A stretch of 64,000 nt of DNA from Girardinichthys multiradiatus (taxonomy: Eukaryota > Chordata > Actinopteri > Cyprinodontiformes > Goodeidae), in assembly GCF_021462225.1 (NCBI RefSeq), contig NC_061797.1:23955093-24019092 (forward strand). Reading direction: 5' to 3'. The notes beneath the pieces were generated by a model that ran no database searches, had not been told where the DNA came from, and worked only from the letters and a program-made list of their open reading frames with translations. Positions 1 through 12,689 of the stretch are shown here, piece by piece (position 1 is the stretch's first letter; every line of letters starts with the position of its first letter). Position numbers and translations under genes: made by a program.

Positions 1-2236
1 AATTATTATGTCTTAAATACACTTAAATGATTTTATTAATATACTTTACATAATTAATCGTAACTGAATGTCACTCAATGACAGGAAAAATTAAACTCCC
101 ACACAGACTGGTGGAAATAAACGGAAATTGAACGTGTTGAAAGATCACGCGATTTTTGGTATAAGTACAAAATTAGAACAAATAGATATCGCAGTTGGCA
201 GTATGTACAATATCCCCCCCACCTCCCCTGTCATAAGTCAACCCACGTCTGTTGTAACTGATCCTTGACATCCATCAGATCGGCACTGAGCCGGACTTAA
301 CGTTCAAGCTGTTCTCATTCTTCTACTTGGGGGGAAGGATCTAGGGACTTGGCTGACCACCAAAGGACCTTAACATCAAATTGGCCATCCACAGACATCA
401 GTCTATTGTGTATGCTTTGTCTTGTTGAAAGACACTGGGGTGCTGCCTCAATAGGGGCAAAAATGTACAGGCAGGACATGCCACTAATATAGAGTAACTC
501 TTTTCCATCAGGGTCCTCCAATCCACAACCAAAAGTGACCTGAAGTTAAGGCCTAACTCATACCACCCAGTGCGCTCCACTCTCGGCTCGACTGCGGAGT
601 CTGCCTGACGTAAATTTCACTATTTGTACAGTACAGTTTTCAGTGTGGGGCAATTTATCTCTCAGCAAACACAAGGAGACTAAAGCTGCAATGATTTCCT
701 GATGAGAAATCACTTGAGTTTTTCTTTTGTAGTTCTTTGCTTCTTCTTATCGTCTAATCGTCCTTCTCTGCCTCAGTTATTCAGAGACCTGCCTTCTAAA
801 AAAGCTGCCATCCTTACTCTGGTGTTAAGGGCAGAGCACAAATATAATGTATTTGCTTATAAAGATTTTAATTTAATAAATAGCTTGATAAATGATAGAT
901 GAATAGGGTCCAATATGTTCATATTCCAAAGTTAACTAGTTTATATTGGAGCTTTGAACTTAGTGTGAAATCTTTAGTTGCTGAACTATGAACATGAATT
1001 AATTTAGTTTTAGTTTTAAGTGTGAACTGAGCCTAGAACTAGCACTCAATGATATGTAATTGGTACACTGGATAGGAACAATGTGACATATGGCCATGAG
1101 ACCTCAGTCAAACCTCAAGGTGATATCCATCAAACTCTATCCAGTGCTGTAAAATGTGTCTAATGTGTCAACAAGGCGTCCTCTGTGCCTGGCGACCTTC
1201 ACCTTTTGATTGACTGTCGGACTCTCCGGACACTGCCTACTAAACAGCCCTCGTGATGCCACCACTGAAGCCCTCTGGTGTCAGTTATAAATGTGTCTGC
1301 TCCTCGCATATTAGGTATTTTACACACCTGTCACTGGTCTGCACGTGTAAGAAGTTACATCCAAATCCGACTGTTTCTATTTAAGAGCCTTACTGTTTCG
1401 CAAGTGAGTTAATGCTTGTTTATTTTGTTATTGTTTTAATTGGTCTCACATTGAGTCTTCAAAGCAAACACACTCTATAAAACAGTAGGAAGACTTCTTG
1501 TTACTTTGCAATGCCCACGTACAGTAAATATAGAGGTTTTTGGTCATAGTTTCAAAAAGCATACAAGTATCGTTTATCCTTGTTTCTCCGGGGACCTCCT
1601 CAGGATCAGTGTGGTGTAATGTGTCTTCGGACTCTTCGAAGTGGGTGGACACTTGACATGGGCTTTATGGACCTTTTTCTTGTGGAGGAGGAATAGAACT
1701 GAGGGGGTTCCTTGTTATAGAGAGATTTCCAAGGCTACTTTTTAGTAAAAACAGAACTGAATCAGAGCTTCTAGAAATTAACTAAGAGTTCTGGTAAAAA
1801 GTAAGGGTGCATAAATAGAAAAATATAAAGGAAAAGGTCATATGGATATATTGGTAAATGATCTGAGGATTGTGGATAGATGAAGAGATAACATTACACC
1901 TAAGTAAATGATTAGTCAACATTAGGCTTTAAAACTATACTTTCTCTCCACCATAAATCAGGAAAACACAACATTCAAACTAGGAAATGATTTGTCATTA
2001 TGACAATGAACCTAATTAGTGATGTAATGGTGTATAATTCATATTCTAGACTGACAGCTGATTCTGCTGCTAAACAATCAACATTTTGAGTAATAGGTTT
2101 ATCATACACTCTGTCTTAAGCGAAACCATTTTTAAGCACAATATTCATGCAAATGGTGTGTTTGTTCGGTATGTTAAGGTAATTTACAGTTTTTAGCACT
2201 TATGTGGCGGAGGTTACAGACAGTATTTCATCGTTT
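1..2236. other. No recognisable gene; 5' flank or intron
   Basis: AT-rich non-coding DNA. The short open frames near 315-580 and 1446-1652 are under 70 codons and show no family resemblance. If METTL15 starts upstream of the window this is intron; otherwise it is intergenic. I searched this stretch by eye for the missing N-terminal METTL15 exon and did not find it. Confidence 0.5.
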
Positions 2237-2238
2237 TA

Positions 2239-2924
2239 CAGTGCATTGAAAATGTGCAAGCCCCCTTACAGATTTCTTCTGTTTTTGCTTTTTTTAACAC
2301 TTAAATGTTTCAGATCGTTAAACAAATTTGAATATTTGATAAAGATACCCTGAATAAATAGAAATGTCATTTTCAAGTTTTAATTTAATTTATTATGGGA
2401 AAACGCTATCCAAACCAACCTGGTATTTGCACCCCTTTTTATTTCTACTTTTTTAGAAACCTCAATTTCACAAACTCAGTATTTCCTGACCTGCATGTGT
2501 AATAAAAAAGTTAAATAAAACTTCTGTGATGGTACAAAGATCTCAAACACATCAACAAAAAATAAATAAATAAATAGAAAAACAGAAAAACAAAGTCATT
2601 AAGATCTATGAGTCTGGAAAGGGTTACAACGCCATTTCTAAGACTTTGGGACACCAGCAAACCAAAGTGAGAGAAATTATCCACAATGAGAGAAAACATG
2701 CAGTAGTGGTGAACCTTCCCAGAAAAGGTAGGTCAACCAAAATTACTCCAGAAGTGCATCAATGATTCAACCAGGTCACACCACAAGTTTTGTAGCATCT
2801 TGGTTATTTTTATCTAATATTAAATTTTGTTTGATAATCTGTGACATGTTAATGTTACAAAAAAGCAAAAACAGAAGAAATCTGTAAAGGGTCAAACTAT
2901 TTCTGTCACTTTTTCACAGCACTG
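2239..2924 (+). mobile_element. Tc1-like transposon, internally deleted
   Basis: Both ends are readable. The left end begins CAGTGCATTG just after a TA (2237-2238), and the right end finishes CAGCACTG just before a TA (2925-2926). A matching inverted block containing ACAGATTTCTTCTGTTTTTG lies about 30 bases inside each end. The interior (about 2600-2770) resembles the N-terminal coding part of fish Tc1-like transposases (an AAGGGTTACAACGCCATTTC-type stretch, then CTTCCCAGAAAAGGTAGG), but the catalytic half is gone. At 686 bp it is less than half a full element. It is a non-autonomous deletion derivative, dead as a coding unit. Confidence 0.75.
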
Positions 2925-2926
2925 TA

Positions 2927-4286
2927 GATTTTCTATTTCAGATTATGTTTTTTTTTTTAAGTATTTTGAACTGTTGGACGATATCAAGAATCCTCCTGAA
3001 CCTTCCACATCTCCAATCGTCCCAGGATCAGCACCCTGGACAGCGTTCATGGCATAGTTGTAAACAAATGGTTAAAAAACAAAATCATCCACATGAACTG
3101 AAATTATTGCTGAAGAATCTTTTGATTCTCTTGAATCTGTTATTCTCTATTGATCAGGACTATAGTATATTGTGCTGTTAATTTCAAGAACCTGTGAAAC
3201 TGTAAGAGCCCTTGATTGGACTGTTACTGGACAAAATTAAAAGAATAATAGATTTCAATATTAGGTTCTCTACCCATAATTTGTTTCAGATCAGCATTTT
3301 TACAATAAACTATAAAAGGTGCCCTTGTGACTATGCATTTCCATGTTAAAGGTTACATTTCCTAACTACAAAAGCAGTATTATTACTGCCATCATGTCTG
3401 TTTGCCTTCTTGAGTTTCATTCTGTTTTGAGTTTTCAGCTCCATGCATGGCTTGATTTGTAACAGCAAAATTCAAGCTAAACATAAACATTGATTTGTTT
3501 CAACTTGTCGAAACAACTTTTGCTTAAGCTGACTTCAAAAGTTGCAAATTAAAAGGTCTTCTTGTCCTTGAGGCCTCCGCTGTCCTCAACGAGGGTGATT
3601 CCTCTTCTGCATTTCGAGCCTAGTGTCGTTTTTCTCTTTCCTCATGAGGGCTCTAGGTTGAAAATCTCTCTCAATCTTGTGTAATACTGTTAGATGTGTT
3701 TTAATTTAAAAACAATACCAAATAAGGAGAGAAGAAACGTTTCAGTAATAGTAAAGTGTTAATTTCCAATTGTCCAATTTGTTTTAGTGTTTAAAGTTAT
3801 GCAAGGTAAGATTTTACTGTTTTTGCACATTATAGATTTGACTGATTTAGTTACTTTTCCACAAATCCCATTAATTTGCTGCTGTTACTTCATGGCTTTG
3901 TGAACCCTAATACATCTTTCCGAACTGTAAAGCAAAGTGACATAAGAGGGAATATAAATATGCTTAACCTTTCCTATGTGTTTTATTACAGCCCCGATTG
4001 TGCCTAAAAGTTTCTATATAAGGTTTGGGGAGACACCATAACAAACTGACTAGCCAGCCTCCTGAAATTCCTCAGATAGTTTTTGGAGTTTGTTCTCAGC
4101 CTCTTGCTACCGTAAAACTGCACAGATCTGCCAGCCAGTAACTGATGTCATCTTCCAAGCAATCCAAACTAGGAATGTCCTAGGAACAACAGGAAAAAAG
4201 GAGGAGTACATAGTCAAAATATATGACACTCTCAAAACTACTTGCTCAGAAATACTTACAACTTGATTTCTTTGGCATTAAGTACT
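2927..4286. other. No recognisable gene
   Basis: AT-rich non-coding sequence between two Tc1-like remnants. A 78-codon open frame at 2945-3181 begins just beyond the right end of the first remnant and has no recognisable domain. I see no repeat structure I can name. Confidence 0.5.
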
Positions 4287-4288
4287 TA

Positions 4289-5190
4289 CAGTACTGTGAA
4301 AAGTACTTGCCAGCTTACAGAGTTCTTCTGTTTTAGCTTTTTTGTCACAGTTAAATATCATATATCATATTATCAAATACATTTTTAAATCTGATAAAGT
4401 TAACCTAAGCAAATATAGAAAGCAGTTTTCAATTGATGATTTCATTTAGCAAGGGAAAAACCTATCTAACCCAACATGGCCCTTTTATTAAAATAAAATT
4501 GGCCCATTGTTATATCGGGAATTAAATGTAATGGAAGCTGAGTTCAGTTTCAAAAGCCAAGTCTGATTACTGCCACAGCCGTTGAATCATGAAATCACTA
4601 GGATAGAACCTGTCTGATAAACTGAAGTAGACTAGCAGATGGCTAATGACAGTTGTCAATCTGTAAAGGTTTACAAAGTTAAAGCTTTGGGACTCCATTG
4701 ATATACAGTGAGAGCCGTTATCCACAAATTAGGAGAACATGGTACAGTTGTGGTTCACCATGAGTGGCCAGCCTAGCACAATTATTCCAAAAACAGACTG
4801 AGGACTCATCCAGAAGGGTACAAAAGGACCAACAATGACTAATCTAACACGCTTGATGCCATTTGGGTCAGTTTAGTGTTCAAGATTCAACAATAATAAA
4901 GAGGCTGAGCAAAAATTGCATCCATAATAGAGTTCCAAGATAGAAACAATTGCTGACCTATAGGAACACAAAGGCCCATCTTGCTGCTCAGGACATGGAC
5001 AACTCTTCTGTAATGATTGAGCCAGAAATTGCCCAAGCATCAGTTCATGACCTTAAGCTCAAGCACATACAGGTTAAACAGCAGGACAGTGATCTGGAGC
5101 TCTTCAGCAAATACACCTCTGAGTGGCTTAAAAAACCAACCAAAAAGGCAAAAGGAAAGGTTCTGAAGTGGCCTAATTAAAATCTCTTTT
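4289..5190 (+). mobile_element. Tc1-like transposon remnant
   Basis: The left end follows a TA at 4287-4288, starts CAGTACTGTG, and contains the same CTTACAGAGTTCTTCTG-type block as the 2239 element, so the two belong to related families. Interior blocks match Tc1-like transposase coding sequence in order: an N-terminal part near 4655-4940, then after a jump a C-terminal part near 5040-5180 (VHDLKLKHIQ...LFSKYTSEWLKK, ending near EWP-like KWPN). The middle with the first catalytic aspartate is missing and the reading frame is broken. I could not find a matching right inverted repeat, so the right boundary is approximate. Confidence 0.65.
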
Positions 5191-5199
5191 TCCAATTCA

Positions 5200-6267
5200 A
5201 ATGAACATTATTTTAAGGTTGTGTTGATAAGACACAGATAAATTACGGTAAGCATATTAATATTAAAATTTGAGAGACTTAAATAATCATGGTGCTCAGA
5301 ATTAAATGTATTTTATAAATAAAAGCTTTTATCTAAAAAACACACTGGAATTAACCAGTTTGGGCACATTTTTCACTCTGGTATGTTCCTCTAAACAACA
5401 TTCTCCTTTGTGGCCATGTCATTTAAATGTGAACCTTCAGAGAGAGATGTTTAAGCATGTCCTCCAGTTCCCTAATGCATCGTTCCTATTGTTCCTTTCA
5501 TATTTTAAACAACGTTTGCAAATCTCTTAAGTTGTTATTTTATTCTCTCAACAGCAGAACCCAATGAACTGTGTGTAAACTTAGGTTTTAAGTGATAACC
5601 TTCATCAGATTAAAACGTCTGTCCATTGAGGACTATGAATACCCATGCCAAATTTCATGGCAATTATTCGTTCATTACTGTCTGCGACATTTAACTGTGG
5701 TCCAAAACACCCGACCCACAGGTGTACTGAGAGCCCACAGACTGGAATCAGACATTACCAATATAAAACGTACACCAAATTTCCTACTTTACCTCTGGTA
5801 AGTGGTTTACCGGTACCTGCCCTTATCATGGCCATGAATGTCATTTTAATGTAAGTTTGAACAACTCCTTCTTATCTTAAGGTTGCATTGATTATACAAC
5901 AAACTGCAATGATTAAAAACACAAAATTGGATGTACTAGTTGGAATTTGTTGTGGATTTCTCCAATTAGATATATATGGATATTTGAGCATTCCTCATAG
6001 CACAATTTGCGTAATTCATGTAAGTTAGTTGGTTTCCTGGAACGGACTTCACTTTTAAGCCTAGTTCACAAGTATTTTAGTAGGGTTGGGGTTGTAGCTT
6101 TGGGAAAACCATTTCAGAAGCTAAATGTTAACCTGATTTATCCATTCCAAAACCAGTTTAAAAATAACTATATTGAAGCACCCAACTAAGCTCAGCTAGA
6201 TGGTTCAAAAATGGAATGGAGGTGAAGTTGAAGAATTTGTAGGTAGCCCTATTTCTTCATTATTACA
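5200..6267. other. No gene; probable old Tc1-related debris at the right
   Basis: No coding signal. About 6060-6265 resembles 36800-36980 in word content (TTATCCATTC, then a GGTAGYCCT-TTATTCCAT-like run), which suggests two remnants of one old repeat family. The match is patchy and only visual. Confidence 0.3.
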
Positions 6268-6269
6268 TA

Positions 6270-7537
6270 CAGGGGTTGGACAATGAAACTGAAACACCTG
6301 TCATTTTAGTGTGGGAGGTTTCATGGCTAAATTGGACCAGCCTGGTAGCCAGTCTTCATTGATTGCACGTTGCACCAGTAAGAGCAGAGTGTGAAGGTTC
6401 AATTACCAGTGTAAGAGCACAGTTTTGCTCAAAATATTGAAATGCACACAACATTATGGGTGACATACCAGAGTTCAAAAGAGGACAAATTGTTGGGGCA
6501 CGTCTTGCTAGCGCATCTGTGACCAAGACAGCAAGTCTTTGTGATGTATCAAGAGCCACGGTATCCAGGGTAATGTCAGCATACCACCAAGAAGGATGAA
6601 CCACATCCAACAGGATTAACTGTGGATGCAAGAGGAAGCTGTCTGAAAGGGATGTTCGGGTGCTAACCCGGATTGTATCCAAAAAACATAAAACCACAGC
6701 TGCCCAAATCACGGCAGAATTAAATGTGCACCTCAACTCTCCTGTTTCCACCAGAACTGTCCGTCAGGAGCTCCACAGGGTCAATATACACGGCCGGGCT
6801 GCTATAGCCAAACCTTTGGTCACTCATGCCAATGCCAAACGTTGGTTTCAATGGTGCAAGGAGCACAAATCTTGGGCTGTGGACAATGTGAAACATGTAT
6901 TGTTCTCTGATGAGTCCACCTTTATTGTTTTCCCCACATCCGAGAGAGTTACGGTGTGGAGAAGCCCCAAAGAAGCGTACCACCCAGACTGTTGCATGCC
7001 CAGAGTGAAGCATGGGGTGGATCAGTGATGGTTTGGGCTGCCATATCATGGCATTCCCTTAGCCCAATACTTGTGCTAGATGGGCGCGTCACTGCCAAGG
7101 ACTACCGAACCATTCTTGAGGACCATGTGCATCCAATGGTTCAAATATTGTATCTTGAAGGTGGTGCCGTGTATCAGGATAACAATGCACCAATACACAC
7201 AGTAAGACTGGTGAAAGATTGGTTTGATGAACATGAAAGTGAAGTTGAACATCTCCCATGGCCTGCACAGTCACCAGATCTAAATATTATTGAGCCACTT
7301 TGGAGTGTTTTGGAGGAGCGAGTCAGGAAACGTTTTCCTCCACCAGTATCACGTAGTGACCTGGTCACTATCCTGCAAGAAGAATGGCTTAAAATCCCTC
7401 TGACCACTGTGCAGGACTTGTATATGTCATTCCCAAGACGAATTGACGCTGTATTGGCCGCAAAAGAGACCTTACACCATACTAATAAATTATTGTGGTC
7501 TAAAACCAGGTGTTTCAGTTTCATTGTCCAACCCCTG
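6270..7537 (+). mobile_element. Tc1-like transposon, family A, copy 1 (1,268 bp)
   Basis: A complete element by its ends. TA at 6268-6269 precedes CAGGGGTTGGACAATGAAAC, and the inverse complement ends at 7537 before TA at 7538-7539. The same element occurs in the opposite orientation at 43508-44776 with almost the same length. The inverted repeats are short (about 30 bp). The transposase inside is disabled (see the pseudogene entry). Confidence 0.9.
6456..7486 (+). pseudogene. Tc1-like transposase pseudogene, family A, copy 1
   Basis: Encodes a cut-and-paste transposase of the Tc1/mariner superfamily, which binds the element's inverted repeats and integrates at TA. The frame starts at ATG 6456 (MGDIPEFKRGQIVGARL). 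It runs through a helix-turn-helix (KTASLCDVSRATVSRVMSAY) and breaks at TGA 6597-6599, where the minus-strand copy has CGA (Arg). It continues through LFSDES (first catalytic Asp), then loses one G in the run near 7014-7017 (KHGVDQ stop instead of the HGGGSVMVWAA-type continuation). The third segment carries YQDNNAPIH (second Asp) and SPDLNIIEPLW (catalytic Glu). Near 7466 two bases are missing relative to the sister copy, which replaces the natural C-terminus. At least three lesions, so non-functional. Confidence 0.88.
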
Positions 7538-7539
7538 TA

Positions 7540-10500
7540 CATCTTTTGTCATCTGCCAGTACCACAGTGTTCTTGGGTTTGAAAGCTTCACCCTGATTCC
7601 TCAAAAAAATATTCTCACCTTTAAGGCAAAATAGCTCAATCTTAGTTTTGTTTGGCCAAAAAAACCTTTCCTGGTCGCATTTGGGTTTTCCATCGGGGCA
7701 ACAGCAAATTTAAATTAAGGTTGAACGTGTCAATTTTGAAGCAGGAGCTTCGTTCTGGTCTACAGCCTCTCAAACTATAGCAAGGTAAAACCTGTTGTGA
7801 CATGTTGTTCAGTGACACCGGTGTCCCTGCAGTTTCCAATCCATGCCAGACTTAAGCCTTGGTGTTTCCTAGATTGGTTCCAAACATCCATTTGGCTTTC
7901 TTCCAGGTCTTGGCAATGACTTTACAGCCTTTCTACCTACTGATGGGCGGGCGGGCTTGTGTATCAGACAGACAACGTTCCAGACAAAATCTCTCATTTG
8001 GTGTTAATTTATATGATAGCATGTGTGTAAATCTTAAGCTCATACCACTGGAATAACATCATGTGTTGATAGTCTTGTTTATACTCCAACATACTTGTGT
8101 AACTGCATGGTCACTTTTTCCTTGAACAAATTATGTCTCTGATTTGGATCCTTAGCCAGTTTCCTGTAATGTACCAGGAAAACACGGTCTGCACGTCAGG
8201 TTGGATTTATTTAATTCCTGATTTTGGAAATGACCTACAGACTTCAGACGAGTATTTGTTTTATATCTTTTTCTTGTCAAATTAACTGATGCTGTTTTTA
8301 CACTAGCAGACGAGTCTTGTCTTGACCAGTTGAAATACCTCTTTGACTACATTTGTTTAAACTCTTGCCAGGAGAGTGCAAACAGCACTGAATGGATGAG
8401 GAATGAAACTGTTTGTTGTAACTCTGCAGCATTCCTTTGACAAAAGAGAGATTAGCTCATCATACAGCGAGGCATTTGGAACGAGCCCTGTGGCAAAGAG
8501 TTTTTACAACATTTTATGCTCCTTTATCCCTCATTGACCCACTCTGTCTTACTTACTTACTCGTACATGTAGTATTGAATGTATGTCTTGTAATTAATTT
8601 AGGTACATGAGGCAGAAGGCTGCATGAGTCTCAGACATGACTGATCTCCGTCAACATAATCTCTTGACAGGATAATTGTGGGAAGCTTTCATGCCGTTTG
8701 AGTTTGTCTGCTCTCACTGGCCATCTGTTTTGTGCACGTCCGCCTCCTACCTGCTATACCCGTGTGCAGAGCTATAACATTCATTTAAATTAAGTAGAGA
8801 ACCTCTCCCATTTTAAAGCAAAACTGAAATCCAAAAGGTGAGATAAGCAAGAGGCTGAGGCACAAAAAACATATTGTAAGATAATATCAATATTGGCTAT
8901 GCAGAGCAGCAAAGTTGTGGGTGAGATTTATGTGAAATGCAATAGTCTCTCTAGCAATCAGTAAACCCAAAAGCTGTGTCTTTAATGTAAACCTCCACAT
9001 CTGTCCTTATATACAGTGTTCTTTTACTGCAGACCCCTCAAATTTGTTCAGACTTGTAACTTGCCAGGAACTTTGTGTGACAGAGAAAGAAATGCAAACC
9101 TGTTACCTCCAGTCTTACCATGGCAACGGACGCGACAAGAAAAGCGATCCTGTACCTGTGTATCTGTCTCCCTAATGGTCTGTGTGCTAGTGTAACAAGA
9201 TCTGTAAAAACTCCCCTCAATGACATTTTAGATCCCCCACTGTAACTGACCTGGGCTGGGGAGTCACAAGTAGGATTTAGGTGAGTACTCAGGCTTCTCT
9301 CAGGTTCCTGCTCCCCTTTTCCTAATGAATTCAACCACAAGAAAGATCGAGATGAGGGTCTTGTTTGCCACATGGTCTTGACATAATATACTCTTGCACA
9401 TGCTGTGTTTTGTTTACATAAAAATGGGCCCTTTTGTCAAAAAAGCACAGAGGTAATACCTGTGTAAAGTTGTATTTGCTAACCAGGTGAAAGGAGTCTT
9501 TAATGTAGTTTTGTTGTTGTTTAGGAATGAAAAGCCCCCAAAAATAATGCAGAGTGATGACTTCAAGTGTCCTGCATTATAGCACTCCGCAGCCTCACTA
9601 TTGGGACTGTGTGACTTGGACCACTCCTAACTCTTCTGTTCCCTCTGCTGGGAAAGGCAGATATTGCACACCTCTCAAAGAGCATAAAACACAGACAGGA
9701 GCATTTACCTTTTTTATTATAATTTTTTCTTTCATTAGTATATTTAAGCATCCAAGATCTCCCACATTTTGCTCTGGTAGCCTGCTGCCTTCTGCAAATT
9801 ACGGTCTAGGTGAGGGCTTCACAGACACCGTTCTGTATGAAATATCAATGTGAATGACTCATTCCCAAGTTTGGTGTCAGTCATCTTTGCAAATGCCAAA
9901 CCTATTATCACCAAATCTTTTCAAGGAGTTGTTTTGTCCATATGGCAGCGGGAGTAGCAGCAGATTTTTTTTTTTCAACAACATCCTTATCTTTTCAAGG
10001 AGCCTTTTTTCCTACAGAGGGAACATGCCTTTAATCAGTATTTTCTGAATGACCTCGTAAACATGCAATTTTTGATTTTCAGGGTGTGATATTTTACTTA
10101 AGATTTTGTTAAAGAAATTTAGTTTTTTTTTCCTCTATCTAGATTCAATCTAAGTGATAAAAACCGGCAACCACTTCTAGGAGATCATGGATCAGTTTTC
10201 AGCTATTTGCATCATTGCAATTAAAAAACATAATCTTTTATTTTTTAGCCCACAGCTTTCCTACAGTGTGACAAAAGATTGTTTGGCAGGTTCTGTTCAC
10301 TCCAGTAGAGACCCAGTTTGCCTCCTGGTTTACCTGTATCAACTATTATTATAGAAACAGCCTACTTTGCCGTATGTGTTTCTGTTTTCGTTTTCCCTTT
10401 TTTTTTTATTGAATAGCACAACAGGCAAGTTCATTATGCGTGTGACTCATCCCACTAGCCCACACCCCCTCCCCATCTGCTGCTGCGCGCTGGAAAGGAG

Positions 10501-11910
10501 AGGGAACCGCCATTGATCACTTCTTCCCTCACACATGCACGCACCCACCCTACCTTCATCGTCACTATCGATCGACATGTTTAATGTTTTTTTGTGGAGA
10601 AAAGGTGGCATTTCCTTTAGTGGCATTTTACATCTGTTTCCTACCATTTAATGAAAATATAGCAAATATTGGAGAGGACATGTAAAAAAAAAAAAAACTA
10701 AAATCATTTAAACATGATAATTTCATGTTTGTCTCAGGCAGGGATTTCTTTCATAAAAAAAATTATTTCTGTTTGGTAATTTTGTGTTATCAATACAGGA
10801 GAGATAAGGACCTAGCTAATAGCAAATATGCTGCATAATGGTTGACATTTATTGCATATTTTACAACCCCCTCTCTCCAATGACTCAAATAATACAGTAA
10901 TATTTAACACTTATACTTTAAGTTTGATGGGTTATTTAATATGTGAAACATTTATCTAAAACACTGAGTTCTCTTGGGGGAAAAAGTACTACAACTTCCT
11001 GCCAGTAGTAAAAATATTGTGTTTAAAAGTAAAAAATAAAGGAATTAAAATGTGTCTCCTAGTAAACGGTAATGTAATGCATTTAGTGGTACAGATTAAA
11101 TCCGATTTTTCACAATAATTGTTTTTAGCTTAGATAACAGCTCAATGTGACCTTACATTTTTAAGCATTATTCACACTTAATTTTCATCTTTTCTTTTTT
11201 AAAAGACATCTGAGAGAAATAAAACAAGTCTTTATTTCAAGACAGAAGACTATAGGTTTGCAGGTTGTCTATTTTTGTTGTAGATTGTTATTTTTTATTT
11301 TTATTTGCACATGAAACAACAAGCATCTCAAACCGTACAGACCTTGTAATTCTAACTGCATTAATGGTGAGCTACAACCCAGTAGGATCTATGTCATGGT
11401 GTCTTGTAAGTCTATATAGTTTGGCCACTTGTATTTACATGAGGTAAACTAATGCTCCATGTGTTTGTATTTCCATTATTTATTTTGCTGGTTAATCTTG
11501 TCAATTGAAGGTTGGTAGAAATGGGAAGGATTCCTGTGGGATCAATTTGTGAGTCTTTTCTTCATCAAGGCAGCTGTAAGATGAAAGAATGTATTGTTTC
11601 GGCATTAAGATGATTTTATTAGTTTTGTTTTGGGTATACCAGCCCTACCAATTTTCTTTGTGTTGGCTTTAATTCTTATTCCTACCACATTAAATGGAGG
11701 CAGACTTACCCGTAAGTAAGTTTTAAACTTAACTCGGGTTGCACTTAAGTCGCCTGATCTATTCATTTTTAGAAGTTAGACCTTCTCTCTTTATTCTCTC
11801 AGTATATAGCGTCTTATTCGTTATGCTGTAAAGTGTAATCAGAAAATGTTCACTCTTTTTATTTGATAATAAATGTTTTAGCTGTAGATTTAGAACTCCT
11901 AACTTATACT
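7540..11910. other. No recognisable gene (4.4 kb)
   Basis: Non-coding AT-rich DNA. Open frames such as the 111-codon minus-strand one at 9038-9373 show no recognisable domain or composition bias. About 7640-7980 has the mosaic look of an old transposon but I cannot assign it. Long T or A runs occur at 9966-9979, 10398-10408 and 10685-10697. Confidence 0.5.
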
Positions 11911-12062
11911 TCAATTCAATTCAAAAATACTTTATTAATCCCAAAGGGAAATTAAATGTTGTTATAGCTCATATTATGAAGGTTTCCTCAAAGAGCCGTT
12001 GTAGATGCTGATGGCTGTGGGCAGGAAGGATCTCCTGTAGCGCTCCGTCTTACAGCAGACAA
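11911..12062 (-). mobile_element. L2-like LINE 3' tail fragment
   Basis: The + strand reads TCAATTCAATTCAAAAATAC, then TTTATTAATCCCAAAGGGAA, then CTGTGGGCAGGAAGGATCTC. This is the reverse complement of the 3' end of a widespread teleost L2-type LINE, whose 3' tail carries the TTGAATTGAA repeat. Only the 3' end is present, as expected of a 5'-truncated retrotransposed copy. Confidence 0.65.
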
Positions 12063-12139
12063 TAATATAATAATAACAATGCAGTGTTATTGGCAGACGA
12101 GATAATGCAGGAGAAATGGCATGCATGAGAAAATTGCAG

Positions 12140-12530
12140 AACAGCCACAGTTGCATCCAAAACACTGCTGCCGGAGTCCTGACCAACACCAGGAAATTGG
12201 ATCAAATCAAACTGATTATTAAATCAGTGCACTGGCTCCAATTGTCAAAGAATAGATTTTAAAATTAAGCTGTTGGTCTATAAAGCACTAAATGGTCTTG
12301 GGCAAAGTTGCTTGTCAAGTATGAACAATGTAAACCCCTTAGGTCAACATAGACCTGCTTACCCATTGTTCCCACAACCAGAACTAAACCAGGTGAGGCA
12401 GCATTTAGTTTATTTGCTTCTTAGCTTTAGAACAAACTTTCTGAAAACTTGAGATGGGCAGAAACTGATGGCTCTTTTAAATCAGGACTGAAACCATCAT
12501 GGCTTCTGGTAAAAGAGTCTCACTAATGAA
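12140..12530 (+). mobile_element. Decayed LINE, C-terminal coding remnant
   Basis: Contains the sequence typical of the C-terminal end of LINE ORF2 proteins of the L2/Rex1 kind: CACTGGCTCCAATTGTCAAA (a LHWLPV-type motif), then GTCTATAAAGCACTAAATGG (VYKALNG), then CCCTTAGGTC, then a stretch resembling the AFSYFAPRLWNSLP-type region, then a KSGLKT-like end. Several frameshifts and stops. It abuts a minus-strand LINE tail at 11911-12062, so two insertions lie side by side. Confidence 0.6.
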
Positions 12531-12689
12531 TGTTTTGCCCAATCACTGAAACATGAATAAAGTGTGATATTTAGGACAAAATTAGCATTTTAACATTTCT
12601 TTTGTTTATGCATTGCTTTTGAAAGCCTAAAGCTAGTATGAGGAGTTTGTGCTGTTATGTTGCTGTTGGTTTTCACCACACATGGCACC

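Noticed and set aside
9038..9373. 111-codon minus-strand open frame
   Set aside because: No recognised motif; no supporting start context or neighbouring exon.
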